Source of the DNA: Myxococcales bacterium
GTDB lineage: Bacteria; Myxococcota_A; Polyangia; Polyangiales; JAFGIB01
Reading direction: 5' to 3'
Length of the DNA stretch: 57,991 nucleotides
Assembly (NCBI GenBank): GCA_028817905.1
Contig: JAPPOR010000676.1
Coordinates: 1-57,991 of the forward strand
Shown here one piece after another: positions 38,817-47,412 of this stretch. Both the position numbers and the translations under genes were made by a program. The notes under the pieces are model-generated. The model had not been told where the DNA came from. It made no database searches and worked only from the letters and a program-made list of their open reading frames with translations. Numbering within the stretch: position 1 is the stretch's first letter; every line of letters starts with the position of its first letter.

Positions 38817-38847
38817 CCTCCCAGTGGCAACGTTCGTACCGGAGTCG

Positions 38848-39477
38848 CTATTGTGCAAGCCCCTCAGGTCTCAGCAGCCAATGGAGGCTGCCGGTCGCCC
38901 AAAGGTTGTTGACGAAGTGAAACCCCACCGCAGGCCAAACGCTGCCGGTCAAGGCGCGTCCTGCTCCGAAGGCAACCCCGGCCAGTACCACCAGAGCGAA
39001 CTGCACCAACCGTGCTGGCGCGAACCCGCCGGGAACGACCCATCCAGGCACATGAAGCAAGGCGAATGCGAGTGAGCAAAAGAACCAGGTCCTTGGCAGC
39101 GTCAGCTTCGCCGCGCAGCGAGTCCACATGATCCCGCGGAAGAGCAGCTCCTCGAAAAGCGGCGCGACCACGAGCGCATTAAGTGCCTGCCAGGCCGTTC
39201 CCGAGAACGGCGCGGGGAAGGGCTTCACGGACAGGCTGCAAAGCGCTGCATCACCTGCAATCCAGAGCCCCGCCAGTACCGCGACCCAAGCGAGGTTTTT
39301 CCGGTATCGCCCTGTCCATTCGCGCATGCTCCAGGCGCCGAGGGCGAGCCCCGCCAGACCCAGCCACAGCACGCACTTGGCGCACAACCAGTACAACGCG
39401 CGTCCCACCGGCGATGAGGGGCCCCATGCCTGGAACACAATCCATGCGGTCGTCCACAGCGTGTAGAGGCTTAGCAA
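38848..39477 (-). CDS. CPBP-family intramembrane metalloprotease
   Basis: 209 residues, several membrane segments. CPBP (Abi) motifs: FEELLFRG with Glu109, Glu110 and Arg114, FALLHVPGW (His142) and GFHFVNN. Members include type II CAAX proteases and MrtX/Abi proteins. A TTG at 39477 is the nearest usual start, but the best ribosome site (AGGAGG near 39500) points to a start 5-8 bases after it, where only ACG or ATC lie in frame (giving IPITPWLLSLYTLW). Substrate unknown. Convergent with the histidine kinase. Confidence 0.85.
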   Translation of the reverse strand: MLSLYTLWTTAWIVFQAWGPSSPVGRALYWLCAKCVLWLGLAGLALGAWSMREWTGRYRKNLAWVAVLAGLWIAGDAALCSLSVKPFPAPFSGTAWQALNALVVAPLFEELLFRGIMWTRCAAKLTLPRTWFFCSLAFALLHVPGWVVPGGFAPARLVQFALVVLAGVAFGAGRALTGSVWPAVGFHFVNNLWATGSLHWLLRPEGLAQ

Positions 39478-39553
39478 CCAAGGTGTGATGGGGATCGTGG
39501 CTGCCTCCTGTCTTGCTGCAGATAGCTAGTGCTGCGGCCCGATGCGGCTGTCG

Positions 39554-40660
39554 CTACCTGGGCTCGCAATCAGCGCCATGGGTCGTCGGTCCGTCCTCCA
39601 GGAGTTCTAGCAGCATCCCATCGGGTCCGCGAATGAAGAAGCTGCGGAAGCCGTGAGCTTCCTCGATGTCATGCACCAGTTCCAGGCCTTGCTCGTCCGC
39701 GCGTGTCCGCCAGGCTGCAAGGTCCGTCACCGCCAATCCCAGGTGGGCGAGCACATGGGACTCGGTGTCTGCGTGGTCGCTAGCATCGCCGAGTTGCTCG
39801 AAGAAGAACAGGATGTCGTCAAGGAAGAAAGAGCTGCTGTTCGGCAGGGTAGCTGGTACCGCCTTGATTCCCAAGAGCCTCTCGTAGAAGGGCATGGTGG
39901 CCGAGAGGTCGGACGTCGTGAAGTGAAGGTGATTGATGTGCGCGTCGGCTCCGCTCCAGAGCTCCACGCGCTCTTCATCCGGCCCGATCAGATACATATA
40001 GGCAACCAGGTCCGGCAGTGTGAAGCATGCTGGGATGGATATGCGAAGGGCGGCAGCAAAACCCCCGGGATTGCCTGTAACAGTCGGCGTGCTTGCTGTT
40101 TGGAGCAAGGTCTCTCCTCGCGTGTCGGGCTCGATTCCTAGTGCGCTGGCGTGTTCAAACCAGGCGATAGGGTCGGACGAGCCGAAGCCCACATGCTGCA
40201 GCGCACTTCGCAGGCTGTACGATGGCGGGGCGGCCACCTCATCGAAGAGCAGGAGGTATGGGCCGGCCTGTAGCGCTGTGCTTCCAGCGAGGTCGGTCGG
40301 CTGCGCTTCGAAGAACTCCTGGTAGAAGCTGGTTGACCGCTCACGGTTGGTCACATTCATGTGGACGTGATGCAACCGTATTGCCGTGGACTCGGTGCCC
40401 TCGGCCTCGTCTGTCTGTGCGCTCTCCGGCGGTTCTTCCGAAGGTTGCCCTGGCTTGTCCATTCCAGGGGGTTCGGGCCGCTGCGACTCGGCGAAGTTTC
40501 GTGCCCTCGCGTCCGCGTCGTCGCAACCGCTGCACGCGCCTGCGGCAGCTTGTTGCTGCGCTTGGGAGCCGGATCCCGTGGTTTGGTCGGAGTCCTGCTT
40601 GCAGCCGGGCAGTGCGTACGCGACAAGCCACAATCCCCACAACACACCGAGTGGTCTCAT
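39554..40660 (-). CDS. Lipoprotein with two VOC (glyoxalase-fold) modules
   Basis: 368 residues from ATG 40660, with GGAGGAAGGC directly upstream. Lipoprotein signal MRPLGVLWGLWLVAYALPGC (Cys20), a Gln/Ala/Glu/Pro-rich linker to about 95, then two VOC modules: about 97-215 (RLHHVHMNVTNRERSTSFY) and 235-355 (INHLHFTTSDLSATMPFYERL). The His in LHHVHMNV and HLHF and Glu in MLLELLED suit metal ligands. An exported VOC protein is unusual, as most are cytosolic. It lies 20 bases after the cytochrome P460 gene on the same strand; the two probably act together in the envelope. Confidence 0.88.
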   Translation of the reverse strand: MRPLGVLWGLWLVAYALPGCKQDSDQTTGSGSQAQQQAAAGACSGCDDADARARNFAESQRPEPPGMDKPGQPSEEPPESAQTDEAEGTESTAIRLHHVHMNVTNRERSTSFYQEFFEAQPTDLAGSTALQAGPYLLLFDEVAAPPSYSLRSALQHVGFGSSDPIAWFEHASALGIEPDTRGETLLQTASTPTVTGNPGGFAAALRISIPACFTLPDLVAYMYLIGPDEERVELWSGADAHINHLHFTTSDLSATMPFYERLLGIKAVPATLPNSSSFFLDDILFFFEQLGDASDHADTESHVLAHLGLAVTDLAAWRTRADEQGLELVHDIEEAHGFRSFFIRGPDGMLLELLEDGPTTHGADCEPR

Positions 40661-40680
40661 GCCTTCCTCCGAGGCGCCGG

Positions 40681-41460
40681 TCAGGGCAGCGCGGTATAGA
40701 ACTGCGTAAAGACGAGGTCCGTCTCCGCATGGTCGGCATGACATTGCTGGCATGCCTGGGCCGGGTTCGGGTCGGCCAGGTTCGTCCTTCCAGGGAAGGT
40801 GTAGTAGCCCCATACCTCATCGGGTAATCGGTCGGAGTCCTTGACGGACATTTCGAAGCCCAGCGGCTCATCGGCGAACAGGCCAGACTTCAGCGGCGCT
40901 GCGCTTTCGCCTGCTGCGTAGATCGCCAGGGCTGTCATCGTACCTTCCCGGAACTCCCCGTGGTCCATGTAGTGGGCGTAGGCGCTCGGCTCCATATAGA
41001 CCGTGCTGAACACGTCGGTTTCCGGTTCGAATGCACCCGCATAGTTCATGTTGAGGCCGGCGCCCAGGAAGACCCATCGTCGCCATTCGGTCTCGGGCAC
41101 ACGTACCAAGGCGCCGTCTTCGTAGCGTGGCGCCTCGTAGGGCCCGGGCTCGATCGCGTCGGGTGCGGTGCCACTGTCACTGGCCAAGCGGTCACCGATG
41201 CCCGCCTCCGCCGTCCGGGTCTCGGCCTGCTCCGTGCAGCCGGTCGAGCTGGCGTGCACTGCCAACGCCATGGTGATGAAAGCAGCGCAGCGGGGGCTGC
41301 GCCGTACTGCTCGCGCAAGCCCCCTCGCTGCAACGGTCCGGGGGCGGACCGTTTCCGGAGCCTGACGAAATGTCCGGGCTGGGGGGCCTTGCGGGTCTGG
41401 GTGAGCATCCACATCGCTGATGCGGCATCCCGTCTGGTGAGAAGAGCTGCAATGGGGCAT
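40681..41460 (-). CDS. Cytochrome P460-like c-type haem protein
   Basis: 259 residues from ATG 41460 (GGAG 8 bases before). The core matches cytochrome P460: WRRWVFLGAGLNMNY, STVYMEPSAYAHYMDHGEF, REGTMTALAIY, and the C-terminal haem site CQQCH. P460 proteins oxidise hydroxylamine or handle NO, using a haem c crosslinked to Lys. The export signal is unclear: RRSPRCAAFITMALAVHASSTGC looks like a lipoprotein signal, but it lies some 50 residues in, so a later non-standard start or a sequence fault is possible (internal ATG 41271 is too late). Operon with the VOC lipoprotein. Confidence 0.82.
   Translation of the reverse strand: MPHCSSSHQTGCRISDVDAHPDPQGPPARTFRQAPETVRPRTVAARGLARAVRRSPRCAAFITMALAVHASSTGCTEQAETRTAEAGIGDRLASDSGTAPDAIEPGPYEAPRYEDGALVRVPETEWRRWVFLGAGLNMNYAGAFEPETDVFSTVYMEPSAYAHYMDHGEFREGTMTALAIYAAGESAAPLKSGLFADEPLGFEMSVKDSDRLPDEVWGYYTFPGRTNLADPNPAQACQQCHADHAETDLVFTQFYTALP
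41332..41353. other. Perfect 9-bp inverted repeat near the P460 gene start
   Basis: AACGGTCCG (41332-41340), GGGG loop, CGGACCGTT (41345-41353). A hairpin or operator within the first part of the P460 reading frame; could regulate the gene if the real start is downstream. Confidence 0.5.
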
Positions 41461-41787
41461 CCAGGAATCTCCAAGGGTGGCACGCGGCCGGCTATCGGTC
41501 GCCTGATTCGGGACTGGAGCTGAGCGAGGTCGGTGTCGTGTGCGATCACCACGCTCGGCGGCGCTGCAGGACAGTGATCAGACCGGACGCCATCCGCGCA
41601 ACCGGCCCAACACGACGAGACACGTCACGCGCGCTTTCTGGCAGATACTGCGCGTTGCGGGGCATGGCAGTGGTGACCCGCCTGGACATGTCGGGCTGGA
41701 GTGATGCCCGGAACGGGCACGCGGCGGAACGCCCTACGTACGACCCGTGAAACAAAGGGCGCGTGCCCTTTCCTGGATGGATACTAG
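41461..41787. other. 327-bp region without a recognised gene
   Basis: Between the P460 and GlxA-type genes. Short frames only. It ends with ACTAGCTAGT, part of which is the stop of the downstream minus-strand gene. Confidence 0.5.
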
Positions 41788-42771
41788 CTAGTTTGGGGAG
41801 CCGCTGGTTTGAAACCTGGCCCGGTACTCCCTCGGGCTCACACCCAGGTCGCTACGGAACACGCGCCGCAAGGTACTGGGATTGTCGAAACCGCATCGAT
41901 GGGCTATCTGCTTGACCGACTCCGAGCTGCGTTCGAGCATCTGGCGTGCGCGCTCGAGGCGCAGTTGTTGCACGTAGCGGGCGGGGCTAGCGTTCGTTTG
42001 ATCGCGGAAGGCGCGCGCAAAGGCCCGCTCGCTCATGCCGCTTCGCTTCGCCAGCCGAGCGACGCTGAGGTCCTCATCCAGGTGGTCCGACACCCACTCG
42101 ATCACCTCGGCGATGGGACCCCGCTCTGCGATTTGTAGGCTGAGGGCGCGGCTGAACTGCGTCTGACCGCCGGGGCGCTTGAGGAACATGACCAGGTAGC
42201 GCGCAACGTCCAGGGCCAACCCTGCCCCGAGGTCCTCTTCTATCATCGCAAGGGCCATGTCCACTCCCGCTGTGATGCCGGCGGATGTCCAAACCTGGCC
42301 GTCGCGCACGAACAGACGGTCGGGGCAGACGTCCACTTGCTCGTATTGTTTGAGCATGTCGGCGCTGCCCCAATGGGTGGTTGCCCGCTTGCCGCGCAAG
42401 AGGCCGGCTTCGGCCAACAGAAACGCTCCGGTACAAACTGAGGCAAGCCTACGCGCTCTGGTGGCACAGGTGCGCAGCGCCTTCAAGGTTGCCGGGTCCT
42501 TCATGAGCGGCTCGACCCCGCGTCCGCCCACAACCATTAGCGTGTCCAGTGGGCCCCTGTGTTCGCTCAGCGTTCCTTGCACGATGACCTCAAGGCCGGA
42601 GACCAACCGGACTGGTCCCGGCCGCGGCCCCAAGAGCTCGATGGTATAGGCGGGTTGCTCGGAGAGCCCGTTTCTCACCGCCATCTGGGCCGCGATGTAG
42701 AAGGCTTCCATCGGTCCGATCAGATCCAAGCCAACGCAGTCCGGATAGGCAAAGAGGGCGATTGTTCGCAT
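41788..42771 (-). CDS. GlxA-type transcriptional regulator (DJ-1/PfpI + AraC HTH)
   Basis: 327 residues. N-terminal class I amidotransferase-like (DJ-1/PfpI) domain (about 1-190) with the nucleophile-elbow-like VCTGAFLLAEAGLL and ATTHW, then an AraC-type double HTH (about 220-320, MSERAFARAFRDQTNASPARYV, IAHRCGFDNPSTLRRVFR). The first domain is probably a ligand sensor, not an active amidase. Target genes unknown; neighbours on the same strand include a small unknown protein and a metallo-beta-lactamase fold gene. Confidence 0.95.
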   Translation of the reverse strand: MRTIALFAYPDCVGLDLIGPMEAFYIAAQMAVRNGLSEQPAYTIELLGPRPGPVRLVSGLEVIVQGTLSEHRGPLDTLMVVGGRGVEPLMKDPATLKALRTCATRARRLASVCTGAFLLAEAGLLRGKRATTHWGSADMLKQYEQVDVCPDRLFVRDGQVWTSAGITAGVDMALAMIEEDLGAGLALDVARYLVMFLKRPGGQTQFSRALSLQIAERGPIAEVIEWVSDHLDEDLSVARLAKRSGMSERAFARAFRDQTNASPARYVQQLRLERARQMLERSSESVKQIAHRCGFDNPSTLRRVFRSDLGVSPREYRARFQTSGSPN

Positions 42772-42955
42772 GCCTGCATTGTAGGGGCTGGTGGTGGCGG
42801 GGAAAGGCCGATACCAGATATCGCCCGACGACGGATGGTCCGGCTTTTGGGCTCAGCTACTTGGCAAGGCGGCTCGGGTCTTGGCCTTCGCTGCCGGTGC
42901 CCAGCAAGGCGACCTGGCCGGAACCGCCCGGTGGCATGGCCACCTGGGGCTTCCG

Positions 42956-43447
42956 CTAGAGTTCCGCCATCAGCTGGTCGAGCAACGCAACGAGTTCGTT
43001 CGGCGATACGGCGACGCCCGTGTGTTCTCGGTGCCGCTCGGGTAACCAGCGGGCAGCTTGCTCCGTACGGTCGAACACCTGCATCGCGAATGCGGCCTCT
43101 ACCTGTACCCGGACCCCCGTAATCGCTGCCCGCTGGGCGCTCGCCCCGAACCCGTCGCCTTGCACGATGATGGCTAGGCAGGCGCGCTGGCCACTGAAGC
43201 GCGCCATCATCTCCTGAACGCCCGCTCGCGCCTCTGCGGTGGGAAGCCCAGCATCCTTGCCAATCAGGTAGATGATGGAAACGCCTTCGGGGTGTCGGGA
43301 GTGCATGCCCTTTCGCATGAGGGCGACTCGCTCCACGGCTGGGCCGGTCGCCGCCCTAGACCAGCAAGCGATCATGATGTTGCCCCATGCGTATACCGCG
43401 TAGTGGTCAGGCTCCGAGTACAGACAGACACGTTCAGGCGCGAACAA
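42956..43447 (-). CDS. Hypothetical protein (163 residues)
   Basis: Start taken as TTG 43447, 8 bases after GGAGG; a GTG at 43456 lies too close to the same GGAGG. Soluble alpha/beta protein without signal peptide (YAVYAWGNIMIACW, GVSIIYLIGKDAGLPTAEARAGVQEMMARF, CLAIIVQGDGFGASAQRAAI). The arrangement is reminiscent of small SpoIIAA/STAS-like proteins seen in myxobacteria, but this is a weak impression. Neighbours give no functional hint. Confidence 0.65.
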   Translation of the reverse strand: MFAPERVCLYSEPDHYAVYAWGNIMIACWSRAATGPAVERVALMRKGMHSRHPEGVSIIYLIGKDAGLPTAEARAGVQEMMARFSGQRACLAIIVQGDGFGASAQRAAITGVRVQVEAAFAMQVFDRTEQAARWLPERHREHTGVAVSPNELVALLDQLMAEL

Positions 43448-43582
43448 GCCACTCACCTCCCTGTTGCGTCACCAGGATCGCACGACTGTCGAGCGCTGCG
43501 CCACGGCCTGGTGCGTAGGTGTTTTCCCCCCCCAGGCGTGCCAAGCGAGTCGTGCTACCGTCCCCTTCCAGTTGCTCTCGGG

Positions 43583-44488
43583 CTACTGATACGGAATCGT
43601 GGTGGCGGGCAACTGCCGGACTGGTTGTAGTACCGAGCGTACAAAGCAGGCATGTGACCACTCGCCCTCCGACGCGACGGCCTCATCTTCGCTGGGGCCA
43701 AGCACCAGATCGGCGATGCGCCAGTAGTCTGGGCCGGTTGGGGCGGTTCCCAGGCCCTCCGCGGCGGCCACGCGTTCGATCTCCTCGCACAGTGGCGCGA
43801 CCTTGCAGGCAAGGCGACCGAGAGCTTGGCGACCGTCGGCGCGCACGCGGCCGTGGGTGGGCAGCATTGTTAGTTGCGAGGCGATGCCCGAAAGCCGACG
43901 GCACGACTGCAGCAGGCACGGCGCCGATGATTCGTACCAGGCGATCGTCGGCGACGACGTGTACAAGTCACCGGTCAGCGCGAAGCTCTGGCGCCCGTCG
44001 TTGACGATGAACGCCACGTGTCCGGGCGTGTGTCCCGGGCTTTCGATCGTGCCCACGCGCACGCCGTCCACCTCGAAGACGTCGCCCGCATCGTAGGCGA
44101 TGGCGTCACCGATCGGTTCTGGGTTGCCCCAATACGCGGCTCGATAGCCGGGCACCCGGTCGAATGTGGTGAGTAGGGAGACGTGGGGCCGCGGTACGTA
44201 TGCGGGAATATGACCGTAGGCCCTTCGCAGCGGCCCCACACCACCAACGTGGTCCTCATGTTGGTGGGTACACAGGACGCGCCTTGGTGGCCGATCGGCG
44301 ATCGCCCTTACGAGGGCGTCTGCTGTGAGCGAACTACCCGTGTCAAACAGGGTGTCACCTACGCGGTAAACAGCGAGCTGGGGCGCGCGGGGAAAGTTCG
44401 TTCCAGGCCGGCTCAATGAGATGCGCTCGAAGGGTCCGATTGCCTCGCGCGCAACGTGGACCTCCGAGTCGGCGGCAAACGTCGGCAT
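43583..44488 (-). CDS. Metallo-beta-lactamase fold hydrolase
   Basis: 301 residues. Metal ligands visible: THQHEDH (His75, His77, Asp79, His80), HTPGHV, TGDLY (Asp) and LPTHG (His). The HxHxDH pattern indicates a binuclear zinc or iron centre. Family roles include thioesterases, lactonases, glyoxalase II and nucleases; nothing here decides between them. It has no signal peptide. Seven bases separate its ATG from the stop of the AlkB gene upstream on the same strand, so the two may be co-transcribed. Confidence 0.92.
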   Translation of the reverse strand: MPTFAADSEVHVAREAIGPFERISLSRPGTNFPRAPQLAVYRVGDTLFDTGSSLTADALVRAIADRPPRRVLCTHQHEDHVGGVGPLRRAYGHIPAYVPRPHVSLLTTFDRVPGYRAAYWGNPEPIGDAIAYDAGDVFEVDGVRVGTIESPGHTPGHVAFIVNDGRQSFALTGDLYTSSPTIAWYESSAPCLLQSCRRLSGIASQLTMLPTHGRVRADGRQALGRLACKVAPLCEEIERVAAAEGLGTAPTGPDYWRIADLVLGPSEDEAVASEGEWSHACFVRSVLQPVRQLPATTIPYQ

Positions 44489-44495
44489 GTGGGTC

Positions 44496-45182
44496 CTATG
44501 GTTGGGCGGCGGACGGTGTTACCGGTTCTCGGAACATGATTGCCAAGCGTGGGCCTGCGTGCTTCTGTTTGGGCACGGCGTGCTCCCAGGTCTCCTGGCA
44601 GTTACCGCCCATGACCAGCAAGTCGCCCTCGCCGGGGCGAAACGCGCGCCCGCGCGCCCTTCTTCGATCGACCGGTCGCAACAGAAAGCGCCTGCGGGCT
44701 CCCAGCGAAAGGACTGCGACCACCGTATCACTTCGCAGAGTGCCAAGCTTGTCGCCATGGAAGGCGACGCTGTCGCGACCATCGCGATAGAGGGCGAGCC
44801 GGATCCGGTCCAGGCGCCGGCGGTAGCGCTGGCTGAGCAGTGTGGACATGCGGTCCAGGAGTCCGCGGACGCGGTCGATCTCGGTCTGCCCCGCCCTGTG
44901 CGGGTGTTTTTCCAGCACGGTCTCGCCGCTTAGCGGCAGCTGCCCCGAGCCGCCGGGACACCCGGCGACGAGGCGCGGCACCTCGACCTCTCGCTCGTAC
45001 ATGATCCGGGCGTGTCTTTCCCAGTCCGCCGCGGCGAGCAACTGGTCCATGAGACGCAGGTGCCCGCAGCACCATTCCGGCACGACCTCAATCCAGGCAC
45101 CGCTCCCCAGCTCCATGCGCCGGGCGGTGGCGAAACCGGCGTCTGCGGCGGGCGCTACCTGGTCGAGCAAGGACAGCTGCAT
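44496..45182 (-). CDS. AlkB-like 2-oxoglutarate/Fe(II) dioxygenase
   Basis: 228 residues. Jelly-roll dioxygenase signature: HxD at His142/Asp144 (VAFHGDK), distal His201 (TWEHAVPK) and Arg212 (GPRLAIMFR) for 2-oxoglutarate. The spacing and the VAVLSLGARRRFLLRP stretch are those of AlkB, which removes alkyl groups such as 1-methyladenine from DNA or RNA. It resembles the shorter ALKBH2/3-type bacterial group rather than E. coli AlkB. No Ada or AlkA gene lies nearby. Start ATG 45182. Confidence 0.92.
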   Translation of the reverse strand: MQLSLLDQVAPAADAGFATARRMELGSGAWIEVVPEWCCGHLRLMDQLLAAADWERHARIMYEREVEVPRLVAGCPGGSGQLPLSGETVLEKHPHRAGQTEIDRVRGLLDRMSTLLSQRYRRRLDRIRLALYRDGRDSVAFHGDKLGTLRSDTVVAVLSLGARRRFLLRPVDRRRARGRAFRPGEGDLLVMGGNCQETWEHAVPKQKHAGPRLAIMFREPVTPSAAQP

Positions 45183-45239
45183 GGTGCGAGCACTCTATAC
45201 TGAACAAAAAGTCAGGTCAATGCGAACACGTCGACACAT

Positions 45240-47228
45240 TCAGGGGGCTGCTGGTTTGCCATCAAACTGGGAGGTGTGCGCAGATACGATCTGCCGCAGT
45301 GCGGCAGCGGCTTGGCGCTCGTCCTTACTGAGAAGCTGGGGTGAGGCGAGTGCGAGCTGTAGCGGCTTGGCGATGGCCTGTGGCGGCTCCTCCTGCTCAA
45401 AGGCAAGCTCAGCTCGATACAGCGACGTCCTCGGCGTTGAGGGTAGTCGCGCTAGAACCGCCCGTGCGTCGTCAAGCATTCCGGCATCCAGGAGCATCCG
45501 TGCGTGGACACGCTGTGCTCGTTGTTGACGAGGGCCGGGGCCTTGAGCGGTGATGGCATCGATCAACTGGCGCTGCTGTTGCCTCCAGGGATGCTGTAGG
45601 AACGCCTGTGCGCCGACCGCTGTCGCGGCGCGCGAAAGCTCAGCCTCGATCGCATCGCCGGACACGTTCGCACCGGCTTGTCGTAGGTAGCGACGGGTTG
45701 CTGCGAAGTTGTCTTCTGCGTGAGGCCCCTTCTTGTGCTGGTAGACCTCACTGCGTCCCGCGCGGAACAACAGTTGCCATTCCGGGCCCAGTGGGTGGAC
45801 GCGCACGAGCGGTGCACGGAGCAGCGCCAGCTCGAGGCCGTACTGATGGTAGCCACGGGTGACGGCGGCAGCCTGGCCCCGTGTGTCCTCGAGCGCTCGG
45901 ACCAGTCGCCACTGGTCGGGGGTGAAGTTGTGCCGTGAATCTGCAAGCACCCTCAGTTCCGGGTAGCCGTAGAAAATGAGGGGCCCTCCATCTGCGCGCC
46001 GGTTCATGACGGTTCCGCGCAACCCGGCGCGCGCCATGAACGAGATCGCTTCTTCGGGAAACGCATTCGGTTCCAGGTCGAAGGCCGCAGCCATCCGGTA
46101 CGCGTTGGCAAGCGTGTGGCGTGGTGCCAAGACGGCGTAGTGGGTCGTGCACGCAAGCATGGAAGCGGCCAGCAAGAGCATGGCTCCGCGCTGTCGTCGT
46201 GTGCCTAGGCCTCTTGCTCCCGTGGGATCGGGATCGGCTTGTCGCGGCTGCAGGACCAACCATAACGGCACAAGCGACAGGAACGCCAAGCGAAGCACGG
46301 CGGCCGCCAGGGCCAAGGAGATGATCGAGACCAGTACCTGACCCATGTCGATGCTGGAGCGGCCGTCGGTTCGCAGGCGGTTTCGGACGGATTCTGCGTA
46401 GCTCGCGCCGACCAGGTAGGGAGCGACTGCGACGAGCGCCGTGAGGGGATGGGGCCGTTCCGCGAACACCGTCCAGCTTGGGGACCACTCGGGACTTCCC
46501 GCCGACATTTGCCCGTATATCGACAGGAAGAAGCGCAACCCCGGCAGGGTCGTCGGACTGATTGCAGCGCCGAGCACGCACCCTGCCAGCAGGCGGCGGG
46601 ACGCTTTCCGATGCGCGGCCGTCGCGCGTTGTGCGCCCAATCGATGCCCAAGATGGTCCCCCAGGAACAGGGCCGTGGCCGCCGCGATCGGAAACAGCAC
46701 GCCGCCGCCGTGCAGGCTGGCCCAGAGGAAGCAATGCGCGAAAGCTAGGCGTCCAGCCTTGCCGTGACGATAGCCACCGGCGAGCGTCGGGAGCAGTGGA
46801 ACGAGTAGCACGAGGTTCGCCGCGTCGGGCCGTAGACGAAACCTGTCGACGAAGACAACGACCGCAGCGGATAGCATGAGCCAGGCGGCTGCGATGCCGA
46901 GCCCCCGTCGCCGAGCCAGCAGGTACAGACCGGCGTAGCCGCCTACCAGCATCACCGCCTGCGTGGCGCGCAAGCCAGTCAGCCCTAGCTTGTCGACGAC
47001 CGCGAACGCGAGAAGCTCCCAGAGCCATTGAAACTGGACCCAGGGAGCGTCGGGCCGGATCGCCGAAAAGAGATCGGCTTGTGGGATCGAGCCCGTTTCC
47101 ACGATTTCACGGCCGAGGGCGAGCAGCCAGAAGAGGTCGACGGCAAAGATCGGCCGAAACGCGACTAGGCCGATGAGCGCCATCGTGACACCGACGGCCA
47201 ATCCCTCGGACGCGCGGCCTAGCCCCAT
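45240..47228 (-). CDS. GT-C-like polytopic membrane protein with TPR-like tail
   Basis: About 662 residues from ATG 47228. Twelve or so membrane segments to about residue 390. The first outer loop has the motif DLFWLLALGREIVETGSIP followed by DLFS and WLWELL, typical of polyprenyl-linked sugar transferases of the GT-C type. A soluble C-terminal part follows (about 395-662) with helical repeats (RARMLLDAGMLDDARAVLARL). Probably modifies a surface glycan or protein. Divergent from the SNF2 gene with about 180 bp between. Confidence 0.78.
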   Translation of the reverse strand: MGLGRASEGLAVGVTMALIGLVAFRPIFAVDLFWLLALGREIVETGSIPQADLFSAIRPDAPWVQFQWLWELLAFAVVDKLGLTGLRATQAVMLVGGYAGLYLLARRRGLGIAAAWLMLSAAVVVFVDRFRLRPDAANLVLLVPLLPTLAGGYRHGKAGRLAFAHCFLWASLHGGGVLFPIAAATALFLGDHLGHRLGAQRATAAHRKASRRLLAGCVLGAAISPTTLPGLRFFLSIYGQMSAGSPEWSPSWTVFAERPHPLTALVAVAPYLVGASYAESVRNRLRTDGRSSIDMGQVLVSIISLALAAAVLRLAFLSLVPLWLVLQPRQADPDPTGARGLGTRRQRGAMLLLAASMLACTTHYAVLAPRHTLANAYRMAAAFDLEPNAFPEEAISFMARAGLRGTVMNRRADGGPLIFYGYPELRVLADSRHNFTPDQWRLVRALEDTRGQAAAVTRGYHQYGLELALLRAPLVRVHPLGPEWQLLFRAGRSEVYQHKKGPHAEDNFAATRRYLRQAGANVSGDAIEAELSRAATAVGAQAFLQHPWRQQQRQLIDAITAQGPGPRQQRAQRVHARMLLDAGMLDDARAVLARLPSTPRTSLYRAELAFEQEEPPQAIAKPLQLALASPQLLSKDERQAAAALRQIVSAHTSQFDGKPAAP

Positions 47229-47412
47229 ACGCCGAGATGGTAGCAAAGCCGGCGCGGATACGGGTCGGCACGTTCGCTGGAAATTCACCGAGCCCCCCGG
47301 CGGAGCCCTCGAGTTGCGCAACATTTAGTGCTCACCGGCCCCCTGTGCCACAAGCTGGTGGCGCCGCGCTCGACGCCAGCCGTCTGTTCGTGATCTAACG
47401 ACGGGTTCCACG

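Noticed and set aside
41477-41493. Sigma-54-like TGGCACGCGGCCGGC
   Set aside because: The -24 box fits but the -12 box is CGGC instead of TTGC, and no plus-strand gene follows.
45748-47028. 426-residue minus-strand frame within the GT-C-like gene
   Set aside because: Same strand but a different frame from a protein with clear membrane segments; it lacks hydrophobic periodicity.
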